Shown: positions 51,733-62,183 of the stretch, one piece after another
How positions within the stretch are numbered: position 1 is the stretch's first letter
Layout of the letters: each line of letters starts with the position of its first letter
NCBI RefSeq assembly: GCF_023554995.1
Contig: NZ_JAMJPK010000003.1
Span: forward strand, 124,001-188,000
Direction of reading: 5' to 3'
Length of the DNA stretch: 64,000 nucleotides
From: Halomonas gemina
Lineage (GTDB): Bacteria; Pseudomonadota; Gammaproteobacteria; Pseudomonadales; Halomonadaceae
The notes under the pieces: generated by a model
The model's database searches: none
Told to the model about the DNA's origin: nothing
The model's input: the letters and a program-made list of their open reading frames with translations, nothing else
Translations under genes and position numbers: made by a program

Positions 51733-53360
51733 GACGTCTCTCCCGTCTGCAGCGGCGTGACGGCCCGCACCTCGCGGGCGCGCTCGAAGTAGCGGGCCAG
51801 GAAGGCGTCGAAGCCCTCGGTGTCCGCCGCCTCGATATCCTTCTGCTGCGCGTGGGAGGTCGCCACCAGCTCGTCGAACAGCACCTCCCGGGACGGGTCC
51901 ATGGGGGTGTCGCGGAACGCCTGTGCCTGTTCTCGGGCGAGGCCCAGCATGGCCTCGACGAAGGATTCTCCGGTCGACTCGAGACGCGCCAGCAGGCGCG
52001 CGGAGGGCGTCAGGGCGGGGTCATCGAGGCGCGGCGACAGGGCGGCCAGCGCCTCGCCGTGGGGCTCGCCCTCCTCCAGGCGGTCGAGCAGCTCCGCCAC
52101 CGCCACCATCTCGGCGAGGATCTCGCCGCCCCAGTCGGCGATCGAGCGGTGCCGGCCATCCTGCAGCAGGCGCAGCTCGGGGTCCCGGCCACGCTCGACC
52201 ACCAGGCGGCGGTTGTCGTCCAGCCGGTCGCACTCGTCGTCGGGGATCCAGGGGCTCTCGCTGAGCAGGCACCACATCAGGAAGGTGTCGATGAAGCGGA
52301 TCTGCGGCTCATCCACGCCCAGCGGCAGGAAGGGGTTGAGGTCCAGACAGCGTACCTCGATGTACTCCACGCCGCGGGCCTCCAGCGCCTGGCTGGGGGT
52401 CTCGTCGTGGCGCGCCACCCGCTTGGGGCGGATGTCGCTGTAGTACTCGTTCTCGATCTGCAGGATGTTGGCATTGAGCTGGCACCACTCGTCGCCCTCC
52501 TTCACCCCCAGCTTCTGGTAGTCCTGCCAGGGCGTGGCGATGGCGTGGCGCAGGGTATTGACGTAGTTGGAGAGCGAGTTGAAGCAGATCTTCAGCTGCT
52601 CCTGGACCTTGTTCTGGTAGCCCAGGTCCGACATGCGCAGACTGGTGGCATGGCGCGACACCAGGGTCTGTTCGCCATGCCGCTGGAGCTTCTCGGGCAG
52701 CTCACCGTTCGGCAGGAAGCTGCGATCCAGCGCCGGCGAGGCGCCGAACAGGTAGAGCAGCAGCCAGCTGTGGCGACGGAAGTTGCGGATCAGGCCGAAG
52801 TAGCGCGAAGAACGGTAGTCGCGCAGGGGGGTGTCGAGGTCGCCCTCGAGCTCGCGCAGCAGCTGCCAGAGGTCATCGGGCAGCGAGACGTTGTAGTGCA
52901 CCCCGGCGATGGACTGCATGATCCGTCCGTAGCGCAGGTCCAGCCCCTTGCGGTAGACGTGCTTCATGGTACCCACGTTGGAGCGGCCATAGTCGGCGAT
53001 GGGCACGCTGTCGTTGCCGTCGAGCCGCGACGGCATGCTGGCCGGCCAGATCAACTCGTCGCCCAGGTGGCGATAGCTGAAGCGGTGAAGGTCGGCGAGG
53101 AAGGCCATGGCATCGCCCGGCCGGCTGTAGACCGGGGTGATGTACTCCAGCAGCGCCTCGGAGTAGTCGGTGGTGATGTGCGGGTGGGTCAGCTTGGAGC
53201 CCAGCGCGGCGGGATGTGGGGTAGCGGCGATGCGCCCCTCGCCGTCGACCCGCAACCCCTCCTTCTCGATGCCGCGGCGCAGGCGCCCGACCCGCCCCTG
53301 GTCGGCCAGGGACTTGAGTCGATCGACGCGGCTGGTGAACGATTCGGACAAGATGGTCAC
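51729..53360 (-). CDS. gshA: glutamate-cysteine ligase
   Basis: GshA of 543 residues, first step of glutathione synthesis. The gammaproteobacterial type is clear from RRGIEKEGLRV (ATP and glutamate site), the ITTDYSEALLEYITP segment and YIEVRCLDLNPF. The GTG at 53360 has GGGG directly against it; a TTG nine bases later (SESFTSRV) has better spacing and may be the true start. It lies 75 bases from tex. Confidence 0.93.
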   Translation of the reverse strand: MTILSESFTSRVDRLKSLADQGRVGRLRRGIEKEGLRVDGEGRIAATPHPAALGSKLTHPHITTDYSEALLEYITPVYSRPGDAMAFLADLHRFSYRHLGDELIWPASMPSRLDGNDSVPIADYGRSNVGTMKHVYRKGLDLRYGRIMQSIAGVHYNVSLPDDLWQLLRELEGDLDTPLRDYRSSRYFGLIRNFRRHSWLLLYLFGASPALDRSFLPNGELPEKLQRHGEQTLVSRHATSLRMSDLGYQNKVQEQLKICFNSLSNYVNTLRHAIATPWQDYQKLGVKEGDEWCQLNANILQIENEYYSDIRPKRVARHDETPSQALEARGVEYIEVRCLDLNPFLPLGVDEPQIRFIDTFLMWCLLSESPWIPDDECDRLDDNRRLVVERGRDPELRLLQDGRHRSIADWGGEILAEMVAVAELLDRLEEGEPHGEALAALSPRLDDPALTPSARLLARLESTGESFVEAMLGLAREQAQAFRDTPMDPSREVLFDELVATSHAQQKDIEAADTEGFDAFLARYFERAREVRAVTPLQTGETS

Positions 53361-53435
53361 CCCATATGTGGAAAGGCGGGCGCCATGGCGCCCGGCAAAC
53401 GTCAGATTATGGTGCCGCCAGGCGGCGCTTCAAGG

Positions 53436-55805
53436 TCAGCGGCCCTTCTTTGCCTGGAGCAGGGCCGCCCCCAGGGCGCCCATCTGGCCGGCCGGCTCGG
53501 GTGGCTTGCCGCCGCGGCCAGCCTTGCCGGGCCCGCGGCCCCGGGCATTGCCGCTCCCGCGGTGCGGCGTCCCGCCGCCCTTGTCGCCAGCCTGGTCGTC
53601 CGGCTGGTCATCGAGGCGCATGGTCAGGCCGATGCGCGAGCGCGGAAGGTCCACGCTCATCACCTTGACCCGCACGATGTCGCCGGCCTTGACCACCGTG
53701 CGCGGGTCCTCGATGAACTTCTCGGAGAGCGCCGAGATGTGCACCAGGCCATCCTGGTGGACGCCGATGTCGACGAAGGCCCCGAAGTGGGTAACGTTGG
53801 TCACGCTGCCCTCGAGAATCATGCCCGGCTCGAGGTCCTTGAGGGTCTCGACCCCCTCGCGGAACTCGGCCGCCTTGAACTCGGGGCGCGGGTCACGGCC
53901 CGGCTTGTCGAGCTCGGCGAGGATATCGGTGACCGTGGGCACGCCGAAACGCTCGTCGGCGAAGTCGGCAGGCCTGAGGGCCTTGAGAGTGGCGCTGTCA
54001 CCGATCAGCCCGGCCAGCGGACGCCCGCTGCGCTGGGCGATGCGCTCCACCAGCGGATAGGCCTCGGGGTGCACGGCGCTGGCGTCCAGCGGATTGTCCC
54101 CGTTCATGATGCGCAGGAAACCGGCGCACTGCTCGAAGGTCTTGGGCCCGAGCCGGCTGACCTCGAGCAGCGCCCGGCGGCTGGCGAAGGCGCCCTCGGT
54201 GTTGCGACGGGCGACGATGTTGTCGGCCAGGGCGGGATTGAGGCCGGCGACCCGCGAGAGCAGCGCGCTCGAGGCCGTATTGAGGTCCACCCCCACGGCG
54301 TTGACGCAGTCCTCGATCACCGCCTCCAGGCTCCGCGAGAGCTGCAGCTGGGAGACGTCATGCTGGTACTGGCCCACGCCGATGGACTTGGGCTCGATCT
54401 TGACCAGCTCGGCCAGCGGATCCTGCAGCCGGCGGGCGATGGAGACCGCGCCGCGGATGGTGACATCGAGGTCGGGCAGCTCCCGGGAGGCGTACTCCGA
54501 GGCGGAGTAGACCGAGGCGCCGGCCTCGCTGACCATCACCTTGGAAAGTGGACGCTTCCCCGCAAACCGTTTCACCAGGTCGCCGGCGAGCTTGTCGGTC
54601 TCACGGCTGGCGGTGCCGTTGCCTACCGCGATCAGCGCGACCTCGTGCTTCTCCACCAGCCCGGCCAGCTCGCCGAGCGCGGCGTCCCAGCGCTTCTGCG
54701 GGGCATGGGGATAGATGGTGGCATGCTCGAGGAACTGGCCGGTGGCATCCACCACCGCTACCTTGCAGCCGGTGCGCAGGCCCGGGTCGATGGCCAGCGT
54801 GGCCTTGTGGCCCGCGGGAGCGGCCAGCAGCAGGTCCTTGAGGTTGGCGGCGAACACCTCGATGGCCTCGAGCTCCGCGCGCTCGCGCAGCCGCCCCATG
54901 AGCTCGGTCTCCAGGTGGGTATAGAGCTTGACCCGCCAGGTCCAGCGCACCACCTCGGCCAGCCACTTGTCGGCGGGCCGGCCCTGGTCGCCGCTCCCGT
55001 TGAAAATATCGAAGTGCCGGGCGATGGCCACCTGGGCCGGATGGATCGGCGCTTCGTCTTCGCCGGGCAGGCGCAGGGCCAGCGCCAGCACGCCCTCGTT
55101 GCGACCACGGAACATGGCCAGGGCACGGTGCGAGGGCACCTTGGCGAGCCGCTCATCGTGCTCGAAGTAGTCGGAGAACTTGGCGCCCTCCTGCTCCTTG
55201 CCGGCGATCACCCGGGCGCTGAGTTCGCCCTCGCTCCATAGCCGCTCACGCAGACGGCCCACCAGCTCCGGATCCTCGGCGAAACGCTCCATGAGGATCT
55301 GCTTGGCCCCGTCCAGGGCTGCCTTGGCGTCCTCGATGGCGGGGATGTCACCTTCCGCGGGACGAAGATAGCGGGCCGCCTCGGCCTCGGGCGCCAGGCT
55401 CGGGTCGGCCAGCAGGGCATCGGCCAGCGGCTCGAGCCCCGCCTCGCGGGCGATCTGCGCCTTGGTGCGCCGCTTCTTCTTGTAGGGCAGGTAGAGGTCT
55501 TCGAGGCGCTGCTTGGTCTCTGCGGCGCGGATGCTGGCGGCCAGCGTGTCGGTGAGCTTGCCCTGCTCGTCGATGGCGGCCAGCACCGTCGCACGGCGCT
55601 CCTCCAGCTCGCGCAGGTAGGCGAGGCGCTCGTGCAGCTGGCGCAGCTGGATATCATCGAGCCCGCCGGTGACTTCCTTGCGGTAGCGGGCGATGAAGGG
55701 CACGGTGGCCCCGCCGTCGAGCAGTTCCACCGTGGCCTTGACCTGCGGCGGGCGTACGGCGAGCTCCTCGGCGAGGCGGCGGATGATCTTGTCGTGTGCG
55801 TCCAT
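53436..55805 (-). CDS. tex: transcription accessory protein Tex
   Basis: RNA-binding protein of 789 residues. Order: N-terminal helical part with [15 protein letters not shown], a YqgF/RuvC-like fold ([15 protein letters not shown] near residue 330), two helix-hairpin-helix motifs (about 495-560), and a C-terminal S1 domain (about 645-720: [26 protein letters not shown], quoted as [25 protein letters not shown] form [13 protein letters not shown]). A Gly/Arg/Lys-rich tail (730-789) is longer than in the enterobacterial protein. The start ATG gives MDAHDKII with AAGGA five bases before. Confidence 0.94.
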   Translation of the reverse strand: MDAHDKIIRRLAEELAVRPPQVKATVELLDGGATVPFIARYRKEVTGGLDDIQLRQLHERLAYLRELEERRATVLAAIDEQGKLTDTLAASIRAAETKQRLEDLYLPYKKKRRTKAQIAREAGLEPLADALLADPSLAPEAEAARYLRPAEGDIPAIEDAKAALDGAKQILMERFAEDPELVGRLRERLWSEGELSARVIAGKEQEGAKFSDYFEHDERLAKVPSHRALAMFRGRNEGVLALALRLPGEDEAPIHPAQVAIARHFDIFNGSGDQGRPADKWLAEVVRWTWRVKLYTHLETELMGRLRERAELEAIEVFAANLKDLLLAAPAGHKATLAIDPGLRTGCKVAVVDATGQFLEHATIYPHAPQKRWDAALGELAGLVEKHEVALIAVGNGTASRETDKLAGDLVKRFAGKRPLSKVMVSEAGASVYSASEYASRELPDLDVTIRGAVSIARRLQDPLAELVKIEPKSIGVGQYQHDVSQLQLSRSLEAVIEDCVNAVGVDLNTASSALLSRVAGLNPALADNIVARRNTEGAFASRRALLEVSRLGPKTFEQCAGFLRIMNGDNPLDASAVHPEAYPLVERIAQRSGRPLAGLIGDSATLKALRPADFADERFGVPTVTDILAELDKPGRDPRPEFKAAEFREGVETLKDLEPGMILEGSVTNVTHFGAFVDIGVHQDGLVHISALSEKFIEDPRTVVKAGDIVRVKVMSVDLPRSRIGLTMRLDDQPDDQAGDKGGGTPHRGSGNARGRGPGKAGRGGKPPEPAGQMGALGAALLQAKKGR

Positions 55806-55861
55806 GAAATCCTTGGCAATCAAACGTCCAGACGATCACGACAAGGTATCACAATCGGGGT

Positions 55862-56359
55862 TCAGGCGGGGACGAATCGCAGCGCCAGGCCGTTGTTGCA
55901 CCAGCGCAGGCCGGTGGGCTCGGGGCCATCGTCGAAGACGTGGCCCTGGTGCCCGCCGCAGCGCGCGCAGTGGTATTCGGTGCGCGGGAAGACCAGGAAG
56001 TAGTCGACGCTGGTCAGCAGGTGCCCCTCGACGTGTTCGAAGAAGCTCGGCCAGCCGGTCCCGGAGTCGTACTTCATGGCACTGGAGAACAGCAGCAGGT
56101 CACAGCCGGCACAGCGGTACTCGCCCTCGCGGGTCTCCTTGTCCAGGGGGCTGGAGAAGGCCGGCTCGGTGCCCTCCTCGCGCAGGATCTCGAACTGCTC
56201 GTCGCTGAGGCGTTCACGCCACTCGGCCTCCGAGAGCTCCAGCACCTCGAGCCCCTCGGCGCGCGCCAGGTCGGGCTTGGGCCGCGCCGCGGCCAGTCCC
56301 GGCAGCAGGCCGACGAGGCTGCCGGCTCCCAGCACGCCGAGAAAATGCCGTCGTTTCAT
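55862..56359 (-). CDS. msrB: exported peptide-methionine (R)-S-oxide reductase MsrB (Tat signal)
   Basis: MsrB of 165 residues. Residues 1-25 form a twin-arginine signal (KRRHFLGVLGAGSLVGLLPG), so the enzyme should be folded and then exported to the periplasm. The zinc site is C83/C86 and C131/C134 (CARCGGHQGH), and the catalytic Cys is 154 in LRWCNNG; the usual RYCINS is altered but the Cys is kept. Length and motifs are otherwise normal. GGAGAGA precedes the ATG. Tat-exported MsrB forms exist in several proteobacteria and repair oxidised periplasmic proteins. Confidence 0.88.
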   Translation of the reverse strand: MKRRHFLGVLGAGSLVGLLPGLAAARPKPDLARAEGLEVLELSEAEWRERLSDEQFEILREEGTEPAFSSPLDKETREGEYRCAGCDLLLFSSAMKYDSGTGWPSFFEHVEGHLLTSVDYFLVFPRTEYHCARCGGHQGHVFDDGPEPTGLRWCNNGLALRFVPA

Positions 56360-56424
56360 GGTCTCTCTCCATTGATGAACTGATCCGAGCGCCCTTCCTC
56401 ACCCTCGCGGTGACGCCATAACGC

Positions 56425-56458
56425 GACCGGGGGAAGGACTTGCGCCCTTCCCCCGGTC
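56425..56458 (-). terminator. strong hairpin downstream of pckA
   Basis: A perfect 13-bp stem, GACCGGGGGAAGG with CCTTCCCCCGGTC, and an eight-base loop lies 40 bases after the pckA stop. No U-run follows, so it may be a weak terminator or a barrier to 3' exonucleases. Confidence 0.55.
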
Positions 56459-56498
56459 AGACCGTCGATACCCGCGACGGTTCGCCTTGCTGTCAGCC

Positions 56499-58067
56499 TC
56501 AGGTCAGGCTGGGGCCCGCCTTGACGATCGCCTCGTTGACGCCCTCGAACTTCTTGAAGTTGTCGACGAACTTGGCGGCCAGTTCCTGGCGCTTGCGGTC
56601 GTAGGCGGTCTTGTCCTCCCAGGTCTCGCGGGGGTCGAGCAGGCGGGAGTCGACGCCCGGCACGGCGGTAGGCACGGCCAGGTTCAGGCCCTCGACATGG
56701 CGCGTCTCGACGTCGCGCAGCACGCCGGACTGGATGGCGCTGATGATGGCGCGAGTTGTGGGGATCGAGAAGCGCGCGCCACCCTCGCCGTAGGCGCCAC
56801 CGGTCCAGCCGGTGTTGACCAGGTAGACCTGGGCATCCTTCTCGGCCACGCGCTTGATCAGCAGGTCGGCGTATTCCCGGGCCGGACGCGGGAAGAAGGG
56901 AGCGCCGAAGCAGGTGGAGAAGGTCGCCTCGAGGCCGGCGGAGGAGCCCACCTCGGTGGAGCCTACCTTGGCCGTGTAGCCGGAGAGGAAGTGGTAGGCG
57001 GCGGCTTCCTTGGAGAGCACAGCGACCGGGGGCAGCACGCCGGACATGTCGCAGGTCAGGAAGACGATGGCATTGGGCTCGCCGGCGCGGTTCTCGGGCA
57101 CGCGCTTCTCGACGTGTTCCAGCGGATAGGCGGCACGCGAGTTCTGGGTCAGGCTGTCGTCGGCATAGTCCGGCTCCCGGCGGTCGTCGAGGACCACGTT
57201 CTCCAGCACGGTGCCGAACTTGATGGCCTGCCAGATGATCGGCTCGTTCTTCTCGGAGAGGTCGATGCACTTGGCGTAGCAGCCGCCCTCGATGTTGAAG
57301 ACGGTGCCGGGCCCCCAGCCGTGCTCGTCGTCACCGATCAGGTAGCGGGCCGGGTCGGCGGAGAGGGTGGTCTTGCCGGTGCCGGAGAGGCCGAAGAACA
57401 GCGTGGTCTCGCCATCCTCGCCGACGTTGGCAGAGCAGTGCATGGGCAGCACGTCGGCGGCCGGCAGCAGGAAGTTCTGCACCGAGAACATCGCCTTCTT
57501 CATCTCGCCGGCATAGCGCATGCCGGCGATCAGCACCTTCTTCTGGGCGAAGTTGAGGATCACGCAGCCGTCGGCGTTGGTGCCGTCGCGAGCCGGGTCG
57601 CACTCGAAGAAGGGGGCGTTGAGGACGGTCCACTCGTCCTTCACGGACGGGTTGTAGGCCTCGGGACGCACGAACATGGTGCGGCCGAAGAGGCCATGCC
57701 AGGCGGTCTCGGTGGTGACGCGCACCGGCAGGTAGTGCTCCGGGTCACTGCCCACGTGGAGTTCGGACACATAGTGCTCGCCGCCGGCCAGGTAGGCATC
57801 GACGCGGGCCCAGAGGGCATCGAACTTCTCGGCGTCGAACGGCTGGTTGACGCTGCCCCAGTCGATCTGGCCGCTGCTGCTCGGCTCGTCGACGATGAAG
57901 CGATCCTTGGGCGAACGGCCGGTGCGCACGCCGGTGTTCACCACCAGGGCGCCGTTGGCGGCCAGGCGCCCTTCCCCGTTGGCCACTGCCCGCTCGATCA
58001 GCTCGGCGCTGCAGAGGTTGACGTGGGAAATGGCGGTTTGCTGCGGGGCGGCTTGAGTCGTGGTCAT
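56499..58067 (-). CDS. pckA: phosphoenolpyruvate carboxykinase (ATP)
   Basis: PckA of 522 residues, making PEP from oxaloacetate with ATP in gluconeogenesis. The P-loop is [11 protein letters not shown], the Mn/oxaloacetate site includes [11 protein letters not shown] and [10 protein letters not shown], and the C-terminal [14 protein letters not shown] is characteristic. AGGA lies seven bases before the ATG. In Escherichia coli pckA also follows hslO; here 269 bases lie between, with an inverted repeat that may be an operator. Confidence 0.95.
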   Translation of the reverse strand: MTTTQAAPQQTAISHVNLCSAELIERAVANGEGRLAANGALVVNTGVRTGRSPKDRFIVDEPSSSGQIDWGSVNQPFDAEKFDALWARVDAYLAGGEHYVSELHVGSDPEHYLPVRVTTETAWHGLFGRTMFVRPEAYNPSVKDEWTVLNAPFFECDPARDGTNADGCVILNFAQKKVLIAGMRYAGEMKKAMFSVQNFLLPAADVLPMHCSANVGEDGETTLFFGLSGTGKTTLSADPARYLIGDDEHGWGPGTVFNIEGGCYAKCIDLSEKNEPIIWQAIKFGTVLENVVLDDRREPDYADDSLTQNSRAAYPLEHVEKRVPENRAGEPNAIVFLTCDMSGVLPPVAVLSKEAAAYHFLSGYTAKVGSTEVGSSAGLEATFSTCFGAPFFPRPAREYADLLIKRVAEKDAQVYLVNTGWTGGAYGEGGARFSIPTTRAIISAIQSGVLRDVETRHVEGLNLAVPTAVPGVDSRLLDPRETWEDKTAYDRKRQELAAKFVDNFKKFEGVNEAIVKAGPSLT

Positions 58068-58252
58068 GTCGTGTCCTGGGCCTTGCGGCCGCTTCTCTCT
58101 CGTGTGCCGGGCGTCGGTGACGCAACGTGGGTCATGCCATGATCGCCGTGCGCGGGTCATTGCCGTCTTGTGCTGGGCGATCGACCGGAAAAAACGGCGC
58201 CATTATGGCAAAAACCCGGCCGCCGGGAAACGCCGTTCTTGGGCGAAGTTCA

Positions 58253-58270
58253 TGTAGTTTTACTACTACA
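58253..58270. promoter_or_regulatory. inverted repeat upstream of pckA
   Basis: TGTAGT (58253-58258) and ACTACA (58265-58270) form a perfect inverted repeat with six bases between, in an AT-rich patch about 190 bases before the pckA ATG. Its form is like a GntR-type operator. The regulator is unknown. The remainder of the gap between hslO and pckA has no gene. Confidence 0.4.
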
Positions 58271-58336
58271 TCGGCGCCGTTCACTACAGCTCACTTGAAC
58301 ACACATGCTGCTATGCAGCACCGAAGTATGACGTCC

Positions 58337-59212
58337 TTAATGCAGAGTCGGGGGAGTTCCCTCGGGGTCGTCGAGCATCGCCTCGACCTCGGACATCGTG
58401 AAGTGGTAGCGGGTATGACAGAAGTGGCACTGGGTGTCGATGCTGCCCTGCTCGGCCAGCACCTCGCGCAGCTCCTGAGCGCCGAGGGTCATCAAGGCGG
58501 AGGCGATGCGCTCGCGCGAGCAGGTGCAGCCGAAGCGCAGCGCCTTGGGATCGAAGACCCGCACGGTCTCCTCATGGTAGAGCCGGCGCAGCACCTCGAG
58601 CGGCTCGAGGCCGAGCAGCTCCTCGTCCTTGACGGTGTCGGCCAGCTGCACGGTGCGCTCCCAGGCGTCGGCGTCCTGGTTCTGCGACTCGTCGGGCAGG
58701 CGCTGCAGCAGCAGGCCACCGGCACGCTGCCCTTCCGCGGCCAGCCACAGCCGCGTCGGCAGCTGCTCGGACTGGGCGAAGTAGGCGGCGAGGCAGCCGG
58801 CCAGGCTGTCGTGCTCGAGGGCCACGATGCCCTGATAGCGGTGGCCATCGGTGGGGTCCAGGGTGATCGTGATCTGCCCCTTACCCACCAGTTCGTGGAA
58901 GCCGGCCTCCTCGCCGGGAATCGCCGCGTCCTCGGCCAGGCGAGCAATGGCGCGCAGCTCGCCGCCGGGATTGGACTCGGCCATCAGCAGGGCGAGCGCG
59001 CCCTGGCCGCGCACCTCGATGCTCAGGGTGCCGTCGAGCTTGACGGTGTCGGTGAGCAGCGCCACCGCGGCGAGCAGCTCGCCGAGCAGGTGGTTCACCG
59101 CAGGCGGGTAGTCGTGGCGGTCGAGCACCTCGCCGTAGGCACGCTCGAGGGTGACGATCTCGCCACGCACGTTGGTCTTGTCGAAGAGGAAACGCTGAAT
59201 CTGGTCGGTCAT
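58337..59212 (-). CDS. hslO: redox-activated chaperone Hsp33
   Basis: Hsp33 of 291 residues. The C-terminal zinc switch is complete (CTC in RFGCTCSRE and CHFC in [12 protein letters not shown]). Oxidation of these cysteines releases zinc and turns on chaperone activity. It follows hslR and yrfG on the same strand, as in Escherichia coli. Confidence 0.94.
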   Translation of the reverse strand: MTDQIQRFLFDKTNVRGEIVTLERAYGEVLDRHDYPPAVNHLLGELLAAVALLTDTVKLDGTLSIEVRGQGALALLMAESNPGGELRAIARLAEDAAIPGEEAGFHELVGKGQITITLDPTDGHRYQGIVALEHDSLAGCLAAYFAQSEQLPTRLWLAAEGQRAGGLLLQRLPDESQNQDADAWERTVQLADTVKDEELLGLEPLEVLRRLYHEETVRVFDPKALRFGCTCSRERIASALMTLGAQELREVLAEQGSIDTQCHFCHTRYHFTMSEVEAMLDDPEGTPPTLH

Positions 59213-59224
59213 GAGGCTCTCTGT

Positions 59225-59611
59225 CTAGTCATCCTGCTGGCGCTGGAAGCGCTGGATCTCCCGACGCTGCTTCTTGTCGGGGCGCTTGAGCGGGTGCTGC
59301 ATGACCTGGTTGGTGAGGCGACGGGCCTCGGCCTCGCGCTCGCGGCGCACGACGCTCCCCTCGGTCTCGCGGTAGAGCGTGCGGGCCTCGGGGGCGCCGC
59401 GGCGCTGGTCGGAGAGCGCCAGCACCTCCACCTCCAGGATGTCCCAGCCCTGGGGGACACGGATCAGGGCGCCGACCTCGACGGCCTTGCTGGTCTTGGC
59501 CCGCCCACCCTCGTAGTGGACCTTGCCGCCCTCGATGGCCTTCTTGGCCAGGGCCCGGGTCTTGAAGAAACGCGCCGCCCACAGCCACTTGTCGAGCCTG
59601 ACGCTATCCAT
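59225..59611 (-). CDS. hslR: heat-shock protein Hsp15, ribosome-associated S4 protein
   Basis: Protein of 128 residues with an N-terminal S4 RNA-binding domain (RLDKWLWAARFFKTRALAKK) and a basic C-terminal tail. It binds free 50S subunits carrying nascent chains and helps recycle them. GGGAGG lies before the ATG at 59611. Its start overlaps the yrfG end by eight bases; hslO follows after 12 bases. Confidence 0.92.
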   Translation of the reverse strand: MDSVRLDKWLWAARFFKTRALAKKAIEGGKVHYEGGRAKTSKAVEVGALIRVPQGWDILEVEVLALSDQRRGAPEARTLYRETEGSVVRREREAEARRLTNQVMQHPLKRPDKKQRREIQRFQRQQDD

Positions 59612-60293
59612 GGACACCTCCCTCGCCCGCCGCAGGCGGGAGGCTGTCGGGCAGGATGCTGGCGAAGCGGTCCAGGGCGATGAACTCCTCGAGCTCCTTC
59701 TCCGGCCGGCGGCTGTTGGGCTGCTTGATGCCCAGCAGATGGCGGATGCCGAACTCCCGGGCACTCTCCAGCACCGAGGGGTTGTCATCGATGAACAGGG
59801 TACGCTGCGGGTCGAAGGGCTCGACCTCCTGCAGGGCAAACCAGAAGGCCTGCTCCTCCTTGGGGACACCGAGGTCCGCCGAGGAGACGATGGCATCCAG
59901 GTACGCCTCCAGGCCGGTCAGCGGCAGCTTGAGCTCCAGGCTCGCCCGGTCGGCATTGGTGGCCAGCACCACCCGGGGATGGGCCGCCTTCAGCCAGCGG
60001 AGGAAGTCCAGGGCGTCGCTGCGCAGGCCGATCAGGTGCTGCACCTCACGCTTGAGCGCCACCACGTCGACCCCCAGCTCGCGACTCCAGTAGGCCAGGC
60101 TGTACCAGTTGAGGGTGCCCTGCTCGCGGATGATCCGTGCGCGCACCTCCTCCTGGGTCGCCTCGTCGAGGCGATGCAGTTCCACGTAGCGCCGCGGCAG
60201 GTGCTCGAGCCAGAAGTGGCTGTCGAAATGCAGGTCCAGCAGGGTGCCGTCCATGTCCAGCAGGACGGTGTCGATGGCGCGCCAGTCGATCAT
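59604..60293 (-). CDS. yrfG: HAD-family nucleotidase YrfG
   Basis: HAD hydrolase of 229 residues, predicted GMP/IMP nucleotidase by family and synteny. The nucleophile motif is LLDMDGTLLDLHFD, the second motif VLATNADR and the third FIDDNPSVLESA. GGAG lies five bases before the ATG at 60293. The order nudE, yrfG, hslR, hslO, pckA is that of Escherichia coli. Confidence 0.88.
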   Translation of the reverse strand: MIDWRAIDTVLLDMDGTLLDLHFDSHFWLEHLPRRYVELHRLDEATQEEVRARIIREQGTLNWYSLAYWSRELGVDVVALKREVQHLIGLRSDALDFLRWLKAAHPRVVLATNADRASLELKLPLTGLEAYLDAIVSSADLGVPKEEQAFWFALQEVEPFDPQRTLFIDDNPSVLESAREFGIRHLLGIKQPNSRRPEKELEEFIALDRFASILPDSLPPAAGEGGVHG

Positions 60294-60366
60294 CGCTACT
60301 CCGGGAGTGAGTCGGGGGCCGTTGGGACGTAGTATTGTAGCGAATCGCCAACAAGGAATCCCACCC

Positions 60367-60972
60367 ATGTCCGACCCCCACGACGCCTCCCGGCCCTGGC
60401 CCGTCAAGCCGCACATCCTCGACCGGCGCAGCGTGGCAAAAAGCCGCCTCTTCCACGTCGAGGAGCTGGACCTGCGCTTCTCCAACGGCGCCGAGCGCAC
60501 CTTCGAGCGGCTCACCGGCACCGGCCAGGGCATCGGCGCGGTGATGATCGTGGCCATGCCCGACCCCGAACATGTGCTGCTCATCCGCGAGTATGCCGCC
60601 GGCTTCGAGGACTACGTGCTGACCCTGCCCAAGGGGCTCGTGGACCCGGGCGAGGACATCGTCACCGCGGCCAATCGCGAGCTGATGGAGGAGTGCGGCT
60701 TCGGCGCCAACCGCATCGAGCCCCTGGTGGAGCTGTCGCTGGCCCCCAACTACATGCGCCACCGCATGCAGGTACTGCTCGCCAGCGACCTCTACCCGAG
60801 GCGCCTACCCGGTGACGAGCCGGAGCCGCTGATCGTCGAGACCCACGCCATCGACGAGCTCTCGGCCCTGCTGGCCCGGGAGGACTTCCACGAGGCCCGC
60901 GCGATCGCCGCGCTGTTCATCGCCCGGGACAAGCTGCGCAGCGAGGCGCCCGTCGATGCCGGGCTCTGGTGA
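60367..60972 (+). CDS. nudE: ADP-compounds hydrolase NudE
   Basis: Nudix enzyme of 201 residues acting on ADP-ribose, NADH and Ap3A-type compounds in the family. The Nudix box is GLVDPGEDIVTAANRELMEECGFG (quoted as GLVDPGED and RELMEECGFG), preceded by IREYAAGFEDYVLTLPKG. AAGGA lies nine bases before the ATG at 60367. It is divergent from yrfG with about 70 bases between. Confidence 0.92.
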   Translation: MSDPHDASRPWPVKPHILDRRSVAKSRLFHVEELDLRFSNGAERTFERLTGTGQGIGAVMIVAMPDPEHVLLIREYAAGFEDYVLTLPKGLVDPGEDIVTAANRELMEECGFGANRIEPLVELSLAPNYMRHRMQVLLASDLYPRRLPGDEPEPLIVETHAIDELSALLAREDFHEARAIAALFIARDKLRSEAPVDAGLW

Positions 60973-61012
60973 GCCCGGCAACCAAGGCGACCGGCAGCGA
61001 TGCCAATACCCG

Positions 61013-62101
61013 CTACCGCGAGTGCAGTCGGCGCATCGCGCTCTTGCCGTCCTTGAGCTTCACCCAGCGGCCCTGGCGGTAGCTGTCGAGCCCGGTCTCC
61101 AGCAGGGTCATCACCTCCAGCGCCGAGTCGCTGGTCACCGGCGGCGGTGCGCCTCTGAGCAGAGACTCGGCGATGCCACTATAGAAGGCGCAGTAGTCTC
61201 CCGGCACGACCGGCGCCTCGCGGCTCGCCAGGGGCGTCGACTCGCCCTCTCCCTCGTCGAGGGTCAGGGTGCCGGGCGCGGCATCCACGCCCCAGCCCGG
61301 TGACGGGGTCTGCCCCGCCTTGAGCCAGGCCTCCTGGGGGTCGAGCCCGTACTTGACGAAGCTGCCCCGGGTGCCGTGGACCCGGAAGCGCGGGGTCGGC
61401 TCGGCCACCAGGGAACTGGCCTGCAGGCTCACCCGCAGGCGGTCGTACTCCAGCAGCGCCAGGAAATCGTCGTCCACCTCGGCCCCATCGCGCGACGTGG
61501 CGAGCTCCAGCAGGATCGCCTTGGGCATGCCGAAGAGCTGCCGGGCCTGGTCGAGCAGGTGCGGGCCGAGGTCGTACCAGATGCCACCGCCCGGCCTGTG
61601 GTGGTCGCGCCAGCGGTCGGTGACCCGGGGGCGGAAGCGGTCGAAGCGCGACTCCAGCGCCACCACCCGCCCCAGGGCCCCTTCGTCGAGCAGCGACTTG
61701 AGGGTCAGGAAGTCGCTGTCCCAGCGACGGTTGTGGAAGACGCTCAGCAGGCGCTCGGCGCCATCGGCCTGGGCCTTGAGCTGGCGGGCCTCGGAGGCGC
61801 TGACGCTGAAGGGCTTGTCGATCACTACATGCTTGCCGGCCGTCAGCGCCGCCTTGGCCAGCGGGAAGTGGGTGTCGTTGGGGGTGGCGATCACCACCAG
61901 GTCGATGTCGCGTCGTGCGAACAGCTGTGCCGCCTTGGGCAGCACCTGGATCTCGGGGTGGTCGGCCTGGACCCGCTCGGCATTGCCGCTGACCACGGCA
62001 GTCAGCTCCAGGCCGAGGGCAGCCTGGATCAGCGGGGCGTGGAAGGTGCGCCCGGCCATGCCGTAGCCGACCAGGCCGACGTTGAGGGTCTGTGTCTTCA
62101 T
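61013..62101 (-). CDS. Gfo/Idh/MocA-family oxidoreductase
   Basis: NAD(P)-dependent oxidoreductase of 362 residues. The N-terminal Rossmann fold has GLVGYGMAGRTFHAPL, DLVVIATPNDTH and the family EKP-type motif as DKPFSVSASEA. The C-terminal half carries GGGIWYDLGPHLLDQA with the catalytic His. It is closest in style to YdgJ/YhhX-like proteins; the substrate is not known. It is followed by ilvD on the same strand, 82 bases upstream. Confidence 0.85.
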   Translation of the reverse strand: MKTQTLNVGLVGYGMAGRTFHAPLIQAALGLELTAVVSGNAERVQADHPEIQVLPKAAQLFARRDIDLVVIATPNDTHFPLAKAALTAGKHVVIDKPFSVSASEARQLKAQADGAERLLSVFHNRRWDSDFLTLKSLLDEGALGRVVALESRFDRFRPRVTDRWRDHHRPGGGIWYDLGPHLLDQARQLFGMPKAILLELATSRDGAEVDDDFLALLEYDRLRVSLQASSLVAEPTPRFRVHGTRGSFVKYGLDPQEAWLKAGQTPSPGWGVDAAPGTLTLDEGEGESTPLASREAPVVPGDYCAFYSGIAESLLRGAPPPVTSDSALEVMTLLETGLDSYRQGRWVKLKDGKSAMRRLHSR

Positions 62102-62183
62102 CGTGCGGGCTTCCCTGCAGGGGTCATGGGGCCCGGCCTTCGGTCAAGGCTCGTGTGGCCTGGCGTCCGGCCGGGTCTCGGGC

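Noticed and set aside
51852..55241. A 1129-codon open frame on the plus strand opposite gshA and tex
   Set aside because: High GC makes long antisense frames common. It has no domain-like sequence, no ribosome-binding site, and both genes opposite are certain.
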